Source: Bacillota bacterium
Lineage (GTDB): Bacteria; Bacillota; Clostridia; Acetivibrionales; DSM-1351
NCBI GenBank assembly: GCA_023400235.1
Contig: JAEXFI010000050.1
Coordinates: 1 to 64,000, forward strand
Reading direction: 5' to 3'
Length of the DNA stretch: 64,000 nucleotides
Of the stretch, positions 34,255-42,734 are shown piece by piece (the first letter of the stretch is position 1; each line of letters opens with the position of its first letter). The translations under genes and the position numbers were made by a program. A model generated the notes under the pieces. The model had not been told where the DNA came from. It searched no databases and saw only the letters and a program-made list of their open reading frames with translations.

Positions 34255-34316
34255 TTGTTGACAAAGCTTTATCCTGCTATAATTTAGCTATAGGTATTTC
34301 CGGCGGAAGGGCCGCC
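34255..34316 (+). promoter_or_regulatory. Promoter and GC-rich leader
   Basis: TTGTTG (34255-34260), 17 bases, extended -10 TGCTATAAT ending at 34283. The leader after it is notably GC-rich, with hairpin GGCGG/CCGCC (34302-34306, 34312-34316) and a GGAGC/GCAGCAC-repeating stretch to about 34385, unlike the AT-rich flanks. The rest of the 34048-34410 gap shows nothing clear. Confidence 0.5.
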
Positions 34317-34410
34317 TGCCTGTACGGACCTGGTTTGATGGAGCAGCACCGGAGCCGGAGCGGGAACGGCGCAGCAGCACCGTAGTGCCGAATTTTAAGG
34401 AGGACTGATC

Positions 34411-34806
34411 ATGGGTTTTGATTATGTAAGTGAATCCAATTTCATTGTGAGAAAGTCTGGAAGAGAAAGCAACAGCTATTACATTGACTACCTGGGGGTG
34501 TACAAGGTTACCGAGATTGCCAAGCTGGTCCGGCTGGAAGCTCCCTTGATAAAAGAAAAATATTTGAAATACGGCGGAGTTTACTTTGAGGAACTGGACG
34601 TGTACTACTTCAGCGAAATGGAAAATGCAAAAAATGCCATAGAGGAGCTGCTGAAGAACCTTAAAACCAGCCAGAAGGGCCGGATAATACAGCTTACCGA
34701 GGCTGAGATAGAATATATAAGGCAGGCCCTTATAAACGAGGGAGTAAACAACATCCGGGTCAGTTCCAAAGTAAAGGATAATATATTTAAAAAGCTGAAT
34801 TCCTAG
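34411..34806 (+). CDS. Conserved-looking hypothetical protein
   Basis: A 131-residue soluble, charged protein starting MGFDYVSESNFIVRKSG, with Tyr-rich early segments (NSYYIDYLGVYKV, LKYGGVYFEELDVYYF) and a helical C-terminal half. AAGGAGG with 7-base spacing supports the ATG. It is preceded by its own promoter and GC-rich leader and followed by an AT-rich gap. Function unknown. Confidence 0.65.
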   Translation: MGFDYVSESNFIVRKSGRESNSYYIDYLGVYKVTEIAKLVRLEAPLIKEKYLKYGGVYFEELDVYYFSEMENAKNAIEELLKNLKTSQKGRIIQLTEAEIEYIRQALINEGVNNIRVSSKVKDNIFKKLNS

Positions 34807-34988
34807 CACAGGCAATGGTCTTCAGCACAAAATATTACCGGTTATATGGAAAAAACTTCATATAAATATTCAATCTGCAAGTCGGGCACATAAAACCTGC
34901 AAAACTCCTTGTAAAATTACGTTTTTTAATGTATTATAATTGCATATTGAATAAATATACATAAATAAAAAAAGGGGTGTAGGGATTA

Positions 34989-35801
34989 ATGAACAAGATG
35001 AAAAGAATTTTAATTTGTCTATCGGCATTGCTTATTATAGCATTTGCAGTAACAGCATGTGGCGTTTCCTCCGGCAGTGGAAATGCAGATGATACTCAAA
35101 AGGTACTTAAAGTAGGGGTTGACGATACTTATCCTCCAATGGAGTTTAAAGATGAATCAAACGCCACTGTAGGCTTTGATATTGATGTGGCAACCGAACT
35201 TGCCAAGAAAATGGGAATGAAGGCGGAATTCATTTCCAATGACTGGGCGGGCATATTCCTTGCATTGGAGTCCGGCAAGTTTGATGTGATAGTGTCCTCT
35301 GTAAGCCGTAATGAGGAAAGAATGGAGAAGTATTCCATGACAACTCCTTACATTGCAAATGCCCAGGTTATAGTTGTTCCTGCAGATGACACTTCCATAA
35401 AGGAACCTAAGGATCTGGAAGGAAAAAATGTAGGTGTGCAGATAGGAACTACTGCGGATGAATCCTGTGCAGAATATCTGAAAACCACAAAATTCACACT
35501 CAAGCAATACGATCAGGTTATACAGCCCTTTTCAGATATGAAGGCCGGAAGACTGGATGCTATTGTAGTTGACGAGGTTGTTGCCAGATACTATGTAAAG
35601 AAGGACCCAAAGAGCTATAAGGTATCAAGTGCAAGATTGACCAATGAGCCTATTGGAGTGTGCTTTGCCAAAAACAGCACAGAATTGAGAGACAAGGCTC
35701 AAAAGGCTCTGGAGGAACTCTTTGCTGACGGTACTATGAAAAAGCTGTCTGAAAAGTGGTTCGGAGAAGATCTTACCGGTAATGTAAAAGATATTAAGTA
35801 A
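34989..35801 (+). CDS. Polar amino acid ABC transporter, substrate-binding lipoprotein
   Basis: A 270-residue lipoprotein with signal peptide and lipobox FAVTAC (acylated Cys about 24), then a type II periplasmic-binding fold: LKVGVDDTYPPMEF, FDIDVATELAKKMG, GIFLALESGKFDVIVSSVS, GVQIGTTADE, DAIVVDEVVARYY. It delivers a polar amino acid (the FliY/GlnH group; substrate not determinable) to the permease. A GGG-rich site precedes the ATG. A strong hairpin after its stop probably raises its mRNA level relative to the permease. Confidence 0.92.
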   Translation: MNKMKRILICLSALLIIAFAVTACGVSSGSGNADDTQKVLKVGVDDTYPPMEFKDESNATVGFDIDVATELAKKMGMKAEFISNDWAGIFLALESGKFDVIVSSVSRNEERMEKYSMTTPYIANAQVIVVPADDTSIKEPKDLEGKNVGVQIGTTADESCAEYLKTTKFTLKQYDQVIQPFSDMKAGRLDAIVVDEVVARYYVKKDPKSYKVSSARLTNEPIGVCFAKNSTELRDKAQKALEELFADGTMKKLSEKWFGEDLTGNVKDIK

Positions 35802-35821
35802 TATTTTAAAAAAGCAGCCTG

Positions 35822-35856
35822 ATATAGACAAGAGATTGTTTTCCTCTTGTCTATAT
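35822..35856 (+). other. Intercistronic hairpin
   Basis: A 13-bp perfect stem ATATAGACAAGAG/CTCTTGTCTATAT (35822-35834, 35844-35856) without a T-run. It lies between binding-protein and permease genes, where such stems stabilise the upstream mRNA or partly terminate. Confidence 0.65.
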
Positions 35857-35900
35857 TTAGGAATAGAAATATAAAAAGGTATAATAGGGAGTTGTTTATT

Positions 35901-36551
35901 TTGGACTTAATAATTAGTAAGATACCACAGCTGCTTGAGGGCGCGGTCGTCACCATGCAGCTGACAGTAGTAGCTGTTGTCTTTGGTATGATTTTGGGAT
36001 TGTTCCTGGCCCTGGGCAGGCTATCTAAGAATGCAATAGTTGATAAGATTTGCTGGTTCTATATTTGGATATTCAGAGGAACTCCTTTGCTTATGCAGAT
36101 ATTCTTTTTCTATTATGCACTGCCTCTTGCGTTGGGGAAGACCTTTTCCTTCGGCGCCATGACAGCGGCATTTATAGCCTTGTCCCTTAACTCGGGAGCA
36201 TACCTGGCAGAGATAATAAGGGCGGCCATTCAGTCTATAGACAAGGGGCAGATGGAGGCTTCGAAGGCATTGGGAATGAGCTATGGACAAGCCATGAGGA
36301 GAATAATCGTACCTCAGTCCTATAGAAGGCTTATTCCGCCTGTAGGTAATGAAGTAATCGCACTGCTCAAGGACTCCGCACTTGTTTCATCAATCGGAAT
36401 GTCTGAGCTTATGAGAACTACTACTCAGATTTCAAATGCTACGGCCAGCGCAGTCATTTATCTGCCTTCTGCTGCATTGTATCTTATAATGACTTCACTA
36501 TTTACCTTTGTTTTTGAAAGACTTGAAAAGAAATATTCCGTATATGAATAA
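35901..36551 (+). CDS. Amino acid ABC transporter permease
   Basis: A 216-residue HisM-type permease with about five helices. The MTD signature ALSLNSGAYLAEIIRAAIQS near 95 and the coupling loop EASKALGMSYGQAMRRIIVPQ near 132 contact the ATPase. TTG at 35901 is chosen because AGGGAG lies 9 bases upstream and the protein then begins at LDLIISKIPQLLEGA, the usual family start. The longer frame to 35847 runs into the intercistronic hairpin. Confidence 0.9.
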   Translation: MDLIISKIPQLLEGAVVTMQLTVVAVVFGMILGLFLALGRLSKNAIVDKICWFYIWIFRGTPLLMQIFFFYYALPLALGKTFSFGAMTAAFIALSLNSGAYLAEIIRAAIQSIDKGQMEASKALGMSYGQAMRRIIVPQSYRRLIPPVGNEVIALLKDSALVSSIGMSELMRTTTQISNATASAVIYLPSAALYLIMTSLFTFVFERLEKKYSVYE

Positions 36552-36565
36552 GGGGGAGAGACGGC

Positions 36566-37327
36566 ATGGGAAGAATGATTTCAGTAGAAAAAGTATATAA
36601 GTCGTTTGGAACCCTTGAGGTGCTCAGAAACATCAATCTGGAGGTTCAGCAGGGAGAGGTGCTTTGCATAATAGGTCCCAGCGGTTCTGGAAAAAGCACT
36701 TTGCTGAGGTGCCTCAATCATCTTGAAGTAATCACCAGCGGCAAGGTTATGATTGAAAATGAGCTGCTTGCAGAAAAGCTTGACGGCAAGAATCAGTTTA
36801 AAATATCACATAAGAAGATTTCAGAGATATGTACCGAATTGGGAATGGTTTTTCAGAGGTTCAACCTATTTCCCCACATGACAGTTCTGCAAAACATAAT
36901 AGAAGCTCCCTTATCTGTAAAGAAGGTTCCCAAAGCCGAAGCGGTGGCCTATGCCATGGAGCTTTTGAAAATGGTAGGGCTGGAGGATAAGAAGGATGAA
37001 TATCCGGCCCGTCTTTCGGGAGGGCAGCAGCAAAGAGTCGCCATTGCACGAGCTCTTGCAATGAAGCCAAAAATAATGCTGTTTGATGAACCCACATCGG
37101 CACTTGATCCCGAACTGGTGGGAGAAGTGCTTGAGGTTATGAAGAAGCTGGCCAGGGATGGTATGACAATGGTGGTAGTAACCCATGAGATGGGCTTTGC
37201 AAAGGAAGTGGGCTCAAGAGTGATATTTATGGACAAGGGAGAAATCAGCGAAGAAGGTACGCCGGAGGCTATTTTTTCCAATCCTAAAAATGAAAGAACA
37301 AGAGCCTTCCTGCAGAAGGTGCTGTAA
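36566..37327 (+). CDS. Amino acid ABC transporter ATP-binding protein
   Basis: A 253-residue GlnQ-type ATPase. Walker A GPSGSGKS near 38, Q-loop VFQRFNLFPHM near 96, signature LSGGQQQRVAIARAL near 151, Walker B IMLFDEPTSALD near 172 and switch VVTHEM near 205 are intact. The insertion around 70-90 (AEKLDGKNQFKISHKKI) is slightly longer than usual. GGGGGAG lies 7 bases before the ATG. Last gene of the transporter operon. Confidence 0.95.
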   Translation: MGRMISVEKVYKSFGTLEVLRNINLEVQQGEVLCIIGPSGSGKSTLLRCLNHLEVITSGKVMIENELLAEKLDGKNQFKISHKKISEICTELGMVFQRFNLFPHMTVLQNIIEAPLSVKKVPKAEAVAYAMELLKMVGLEDKKDEYPARLSGGQQQRVAIARALAMKPKIMLFDEPTSALDPELVGEVLEVMKKLARDGMTMVVVTHEMGFAKEVGSRVIFMDKGEISEEGTPEAIFSNPKNERTRAFLQKVL

Positions 37328-37373
37328 TAGGCTCTCAATTTTAAAAAACAGCTGAGTAATGTTTATATAAGCG

Positions 37374-37408
37374 AAAAAAACATATATTAGATATATATGT
37401 TTTTTTTG
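37374..37408 (+). terminator. Terminator of the amino acid transporter operon
   Basis: AAAAAAACATATAT pairs with ATATATATGTTTTTTTT around a short loop. Confidence 0.8.
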
Positions 37409-37506
37409 TTGCCGGCAGGGACAGATATTCATATAAATAACTAAACCATGAATTCTTATGGGCTGTAGTAGATTACAGCTCATTGTGGCAGGGAGGAAAA
37501 AAGTAA

Positions 37507-38409
37507 TTGAAAAAGGCATTGAACTTTATTAAGGTTTATCTGGTGATTACATTTGGAGCAGCAATAACCGCACTTGCCATTAATATATTCTTAGTACCCT
37601 ACAAGATTGCACCTGGAGGCTTGAGCGGTCTGGCCACGGTTATATTTTATCTGAGCGGGGGGAAGCTGCCTGTAGGGACAACGATGCTGGTAATAAACAT
37701 ACCGCTTTTTTTTATGGGCTATAAGTTTATTGGCAGGCATTTTTTTGTGAGAACCTTGTACGGAACCATTGTATTGTCGGTAATTATCGATCTGACTGAG
37801 AATTATATGGCGGAGCTGGCCAAAAAACTGCTGGTTAATGAGGCCGGCAGTGCTACAACCCCCGACATACTTTTGTACAGCATAATAGGAGGGTTTTTAA
37901 GCGGAATAGGGCTGGGGCTGGTTCTGAAGATGGAGGCTACCACAGGAGGGACGGAACTGGCTGCGAAGCTTTTGAACAGGCCTGTTAAAAATCTGACCAT
38001 TGGACAGATTCTGCTGGCCATCGATGCATTGATCATAGCCTTTGCCATTGTAGCTTTCAACAGTGTCCTCATAGGGTTATATTCACTTGTGAGCCTTTTC
38101 ATAACAACAAAGGTTATTGATGCAATGGTGGAAGGTGTGGATTATGCAAGGGCTGTTCTCATAATATCCGGGAAGCAGGAGGAAATAGCCGTGAAGATTA
38201 TCAGAGAAATGGACAGAGGAGTGACCGAGCTCAAGGGCAGAGGTGTTTATTCCGGCAAGGATAAGAATGTCCTTTTATGTGTGCTCTCAAGAAGTGAAAT
38301 ACCTCACTTAAAGGAGATTGTGCATTCCTTGGATATGAATGCATTTATGATTCTTGCCGATGTAAGGGAGGTTTTGGGAGAGGGGTTTAACGGAGTGCCG
38401 AAAAAGTGA
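37507..38409 (+). CDS. YitT family membrane protein (second copy)
   Basis: A 300-residue paralogue of the protein at 2827. It has N-terminal helices, the signatures PYKIAPGGLSGLATVIF near 31 and MEATTGGTELAAKLL near 140, and a DUF2179-like C-terminal domain from about 212. Substrate unknown. The start is TTG with GGGAGG about 10 bases upstream. It stands alone between the transporter operon and a chemoreceptor. Confidence 0.85.
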   Translation: MKKALNFIKVYLVITFGAAITALAINIFLVPYKIAPGGLSGLATVIFYLSGGKLPVGTTMLVINIPLFFMGYKFIGRHFFVRTLYGTIVLSVIIDLTENYMAELAKKLLVNEAGSATTPDILLYSIIGGFLSGIGLGLVLKMEATTGGTELAAKLLNRPVKNLTIGQILLAIDALIIAFAIVAFNSVLIGLYSLVSLFITTKVIDAMVEGVDYARAVLIISGKQEEIAVKIIREMDRGVTELKGRGVYSGKDKNVLLCVLSRSEIPHLKEIVHSLDMNAFMILADVREVLGEGFNGVPKK

Positions 38410-38566
38410 GGCTCAAACTGGAAGAAATATCCTTGAGATTAAATGTGAAAGTACTGTTTCAACAATATAGAATGGTGGCATTTATATATCAAGTCTCTAG
38501 AGGGCAAGTATGAATTAATTTCAAAACATATGATGAATGTGATTTTGACGAGAATTTGGGGGATAT

Positions 38567-40255
38567 ATGAAAATAAGAATAGGGTTAAAAATTTTTGTAA
38601 GTTTTTTTGTGATAACCTTTTTAATTATTCTGGTCAGCATAATAGGACTTACGGGAATGGATTCCATACGTGACTCCTACGGGGTAATAGTAAACGAAAG
38701 CCTTCCGGTGGAAACACTCATAAAGGAGGCAAGGGCCATAAATCTGGAGCAGGTGGCGGCGGTGCGCGGATTTATGATATATAAGGACGAGCAGTACCCG
38801 AAACTGTATAATGATTTGACGAAACAGCTTGAGGAGGTATACGGAGAAATAAGTCACTTGTCTGCAACTCCCGAATCCCAGGAGTATCTGAGCAGGTTGA
38901 AAGCTGCCGATCAGGTATATAGTGATGGAGTTCAGGTGGTATTTGATTATGTCAGAAAAGGGCAGATGGATGAGGCGGTTGCATATGGGGAAAAGGTTAA
39001 GGTAAAGGTTACTGAAATCAAGGAAATAACTAAGGCGTGGAGTACATATGTGGGCAGCCTGGATGCTGAAAGAATCAATCAGACTGACAAGGAAACAAAT
39101 GCGCGGATAACCTTTTTGCTTGTTCTGGTGGCTATTGCAGTGCTGAGTGCTGTGGGTGGAGGCTTTATACTTACCAGGAATATCGCAGGCCCCATCAAGT
39201 CATTAACAGGTGTGGCAGGCAGAATTTCAGAAGGGGATCTTACACAGAAGATTCCTGAAATAAGGACCAGGGATGAAATAAGAGAGTTGGGTAATGCCTT
39301 TGAGGCTATGGTTGCAAGTCTCAGAGGTCTGATTGTAAATGTAAATGATGCCTCTTTGGAGCTGGTTGCATCCAGTGAAGAGCTCGCAGCTTCATCCCAG
39401 GAGGTGGCCAAGGTGTCGGAACAGATAGCTGACGCAGTTTCCGAACTTGCTGAAGGGGCATCAGACCAGGCACATTCATCTGAAAAGGGAAATGCCAGGA
39501 TTCTGCAAACAGTTGAGGGCTTGTCTCAAATAGCAGAGGACATGGCTCAATCTGAAAAAATGGCGGAGAAGGCGAAGGAAGTTGTTGAGAAAGGAGAGGC
39601 ATCTGTAAAGTACCAGGAGCAAAAGGTGGCCCAAAACAATCAAACTTCTTCTGAAGTTGCCGCCGCAATCTCGGAATTATCCGTAAAGTCGGCAGAGATT
39701 GGGCAAATATTAGAGGTTATAAAAAGTATTGCGGAGCAGACAAACCTGCTGGCATTAAATGCTGCCATTGAGGCAGCCAGGGCCGGTGAGGCCGGGAAAG
39801 GCTTCTCGGTTGTTGCAGATGAGATACGCAAGCTGGCTGAACAGTCAGGTTACTCGGTAAAGCAGATTGATAAGATTATAAAAGAGGTCCAGCAGGGTGT
39901 AAATTCAGCCGTGACCAAGATGGACAAATCCAGGCTGGTAGTGCAGGAGCAGGCTGAGTCGCTGGATAATACTGTGGCAGCTTTTAGAGATGTTGCAGAG
40001 GTTGTAGGTGTTATCAGGGACAAAATCATTCTGTCGGCAGAAGCCTCGGCTGCTTTGAGCAAAAATGCCGTGCAGGCCGGTGAAGATATAACCACGATAG
40101 CATGTGTGGCACAGCAGACAGCCGCAAGTACCCAGGAGGTCGCCGCATCAACGGAGGAACAGGCCTCAACCGTACACCAGATAACTGATTCTGCCGAGGG
40201 GCTGTCCAGGCTTGCCGTTCAGCTTCAGGAGGGTATAGGAAGATTTAAACTGTAG
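38567..40255 (+). CDS. Methyl-accepting chemotaxis protein
   Basis: A 562-residue receptor. TM1 (about 7-29), a helical four-helix-bundle ligand domain (about 30-180), TM2 (about 183-205), HAMP (about 205-260) and a long signalling coiled coil with the tip near 385-430 (IAEQTNLLALNAAIEAARAG). It passes ligand signals to CheA/CheW. GGGGG lies before the ATG. It is unlinked to the che operon 10 kb away. Confidence 0.93.
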   Translation: MKIRIGLKIFVSFFVITFLIILVSIIGLTGMDSIRDSYGVIVNESLPVETLIKEARAINLEQVAAVRGFMIYKDEQYPKLYNDLTKQLEEVYGEISHLSATPESQEYLSRLKAADQVYSDGVQVVFDYVRKGQMDEAVAYGEKVKVKVTEIKEITKAWSTYVGSLDAERINQTDKETNARITFLLVLVAIAVLSAVGGGFILTRNIAGPIKSLTGVAGRISEGDLTQKIPEIRTRDEIRELGNAFEAMVASLRGLIVNVNDASLELVASSEELAASSQEVAKVSEQIADAVSELAEGASDQAHSSEKGNARILQTVEGLSQIAEDMAQSEKMAEKAKEVVEKGEASVKYQEQKVAQNNQTSSEVAAAISELSVKSAEIGQILEVIKSIAEQTNLLALNAAIEAARAGEAGKGFSVVADEIRKLAEQSGYSVKQIDKIIKEVQQGVNSAVTKMDKSRLVVQEQAESLDNTVAAFRDVAEVVGVIRDKIILSAEASAALSKNAVQAGEDITTIACVAQQTAASTQEVAASTEEQASTVHQITDSAEGLSRLAVQLQEGIGRFKL

Positions 40256-40264
40256 ATATGTAAA

Positions 40265-40339
40265 AGCACCGGCACAGCCTGTGACGGTGCTTGCCGAATG
40301 ACGCCAATGGGCAGCTTTAACCGGCCCATTGGCGTCATT
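40265..40339. terminator. Tandem hairpins between convergent genes
   Basis: AGCACCG/CGGTGCT (40265-40271, 40285-40291) with inner CACAG/CTGTG is followed by a perfect 16-bp stem AATGACGCCAATGGGC/GCCCATTGGCGTCATT (40297-40312, 40324-40339). Neither has a T-run, so action as terminator is inferred from position between the chemoreceptor and cooS stops. Confidence 0.5.
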
Positions 40340-40375
40340 CATGTTCATAAGAGCAGGGGTATCAGGGCCGGACTG

Positions 40376-42508
40376 TCAATTAAGGCCAAGCTCCTTACGC
40401 TTTTTCTCAATATGATCCACGTATATCTGGATTGTCTTATCAGCATCAAGCTCTACCACAACCTTCCCCAGTCCCAAGGTTTCAGTTGTCTCGGTGAGGG
40501 TTTTAACCACTACATCACTTCCAGTTATGGAGGGAACCGGCGCCACATGTACAAGCCAGCCCAGGGCAACGGCGGTACAGGCATCAGCTACGGCCTTTTG
40601 CTCAAGATACTCAGGTGCTCCTATAACCAGCGGCAGCAGGTTTGTATCTATTTTAAGGGCGTCTGCCAGTTCCTTTGCGGTATGAGTCATTTTTCCTATA
40701 TCAACACATGCTCCGTAGGTAAGGACGGGGGGGATGCCCAACTGCTTGCATACGGCTTTCAGGCCTTCTCCGCACTCGTCCGCCGCCGCAGGGTTTGTAA
40801 GCCCCGTGTACTCCATGACAGAAGAGGTACAGCCTCCCGATAGCACCAGTATGTTTTTCTCAATAAGGCCTTTGGTAATCCTGAAGATGTTGCTGCCGCC
40901 CTGTCCGAATCGCGCTGTTGTGCAGCCTACTATGGTGGCGATTCCACGAATATTTCCATTTGCTATCTGCTGGATCAGCGGGTCAAAGCTTCCCCCGAGG
41001 GCTTTTCTGATGGATTCCGTGCTGAACCCTACCATACAGTCCGAGATATGTGGAGGTATATAGCTTTTTCGGTTTTCGGCCTTTCTTTGCTTAAAGGATT
41101 CTATTGCCATATTCAGGGCTTTTTCTGCCTGATCCTTCATCTTTTCAGGTAAAAAATCCAGGGATTCCGTACCCTGAAGACGTATGACGGGATGGGTTCC
41201 CAGAAGCTTGGTACCGAACCTTTTTGCATAAAGGGGCATGGTCGGAACTGTGCAGTTATAGTCAAACATGAACATGTCCACCACTCCCGTTGCCAGCAGG
41301 TATTCCTGGGACAGCCATTCTCCCTCCTGTCCGCCGTAAGCCGTCTGATTATGTGTGCCCTCGTAGTTTATGAGCTGCTGTCCTTCACATACATGGCCAA
41401 GGATCTGGATGCCCTCGGCTCCTGCGGCCCTTGCCTTCTGCTGCCATTCCTCCGTAGAGGCCAGGTCTATGGCAACATGTGCCAGCAGGGGCATGTGTCC
41501 ATTTGTAACTATGTTTATCATACCCTCCTTCAAAAGCCCCATATTTTGCTTTTTAAAGGTGATTTCCTGCGTACCCATCAGTATCTCCTGTATAATATCC
41601 AGCAGGAACAGTCCCTGATATTCATTTGCGACTCCCAGCCTGACACTGTTAAGCAGAAATTCCACAGGATCGGATGTAAAGTTGGTCATGCAGCGGGTCT
41701 GGGCATAGGCCACCTCGCTGTAGCCGCCGCCCGGGAAGAGTCCGAGCTGCCTCCAAAGTTCTTTGCGTTTTGTGGGGGCGAAGGCTTCAACGGCTTTTGA
41801 CTCAATATGATAAGGCGAATGTATATCGTCCATAACCCATTGGGCAAAGTTTGCAGCCAGCTTCTCAAGAGGCTGTTTTACGTCCAGTCCGGCCATTTCT
41901 GCATATTTCTTCAACTTTTCAGGGTCTCTTAATCTCAGGCCGCTCTGAGGATTTTCGCCGGCAGCCTTTAGGGTTCTGGCGGCCTGGTGGCAGTGAAATA
42001 TATTCGCCGAGGTTCCGATGGTAACATGCCTGTACATAAAGTTCCTGGCCACCATAGTATGTGCATCCACACCACAGGTGCCTCTTGGGACTTTATCATT
42101 TATTCTGCAGGGGCCGTTTGCACAAAGCTGACAGGACAATCCCTCAATGCAGAATTTGCACTGGATGGGCTGCTGCTGGCTGAACCGGTCAAAAACATTG
42201 GTCATGCCTGCATCATGTATTACCTGGTACATTTCACGCATGGCAGGATCAATGATAACATTCATGGGATAACCTTCCTTTGTCTGGTCATCCTTCTTAA
42301 TGTGCTCCCGCTGCCACTTGTGGACCTCCTCCATTGACGGAGACTTCTGGATATTATCATAATCTACGCTTATTCGGTTATGGAGGTGGGTATGGGTGAG
42401 AGGGTCGTTGGAATCCTCCTTTGTAAGTTTTGTGCCAAAGGTGGTATTATCACCGCGCATGGTACCTGCACTTTTCTCGTAGGACTTTTTTATATCATTA
42501 TCGGACAT
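40376..42508 (-). CDS. cooS: Anaerobic carbon monoxide dehydrogenase, catalytic subunit
   Basis: A 710-residue Ni-Fe-S enzyme that oxidises CO to CO2. The N-terminal cluster motif holds C117, C120, C126, C129, C134 and C145. Usual enzymes have C-x7-C-C for clusters D and B; here the second D-cluster position is Ser (GLSC) and a C-x2-C pair (CKFC) appears. C-cluster cysteines are visible in HVCEGQQ, FDYNCTVP, IVGCTT, SGGCTSS and YGACVD, and the catalytic lysine in YLEQKAVA. The first cysteine lies about 75 residues later than usual, so there is an N-terminal extension. No cooC, cooF or acs genes adjoin. AGGAGG precedes the ATG. Confidence 0.93.
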   Translation of the reverse strand: MSDNDIKKSYEKSAGTMRGDNTTFGTKLTKEDSNDPLTHTHLHNRISVDYDNIQKSPSMEEVHKWQREHIKKDDQTKEGYPMNVIIDPAMREMYQVIHDAGMTNVFDRFSQQQPIQCKFCIEGLSCQLCANGPCRINDKVPRGTCGVDAHTMVARNFMYRHVTIGTSANIFHCHQAARTLKAAGENPQSGLRLRDPEKLKKYAEMAGLDVKQPLEKLAANFAQWVMDDIHSPYHIESKAVEAFAPTKRKELWRQLGLFPGGGYSEVAYAQTRCMTNFTSDPVEFLLNSVRLGVANEYQGLFLLDIIQEILMGTQEITFKKQNMGLLKEGMINIVTNGHMPLLAHVAIDLASTEEWQQKARAAGAEGIQILGHVCEGQQLINYEGTHNQTAYGGQEGEWLSQEYLLATGVVDMFMFDYNCTVPTMPLYAKRFGTKLLGTHPVIRLQGTESLDFLPEKMKDQAEKALNMAIESFKQRKAENRKSYIPPHISDCMVGFSTESIRKALGGSFDPLIQQIANGNIRGIATIVGCTTARFGQGGSNIFRITKGLIEKNILVLSGGCTSSVMEYTGLTNPAAADECGEGLKAVCKQLGIPPVLTYGACVDIGKMTHTAKELADALKIDTNLLPLVIGAPEYLEQKAVADACTAVALGWLVHVAPVPSITGSDVVVKTLTETTETLGLGKVVVELDADKTIQIYVDHIEKKRKELGLN

Positions 42509-42671
42509 TTGCAGCCTCCTAAAAATAAGTATTTGCTTTTATAGTTTCTCATTCCGGGATTTTTATATTCCTCGTAATTCCCAAACTCTGAAAACAGGAT
42601 AAAAATAAGTAAATTTGTATAATCTTGTTTCTTATAGGGTTAATAAGGGAATAAATTAATCAATCCGATAC

Positions 42672-42699
42672 TTGAATATGTTGTGTTATACTTTATAAT
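42672..42699 (+). promoter_or_regulatory. Promoter of the sensor kinase/regulator pair
   Basis: TTGAAT (42672-42677), 16 bases, TATAAT (42694-42699). It lies in the divergent gap between cooS and the kinase. AAAAATAAGTA occurs twice in the same gap (near 42520 and 42600) on the cooS side. Confidence 0.55.
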
Positions 42700-42734
42700 A
42701 ATTAGAGATATCAGGAGGAGGGAGCGGTTCACCT

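Noticed and set aside
40298..40843. 181-codon plus-strand frame opposite cooS
   Set aside because: It begins in the intergenic hairpins and mirrors cooS codons; no motif.
40376..42508. Hydroxylamine reductase (Hcp) as identity of the cooS gene
   Set aside because: The C-cluster cysteine set, the catalytic lysine region and the B-cluster motif fit CO dehydrogenase better.
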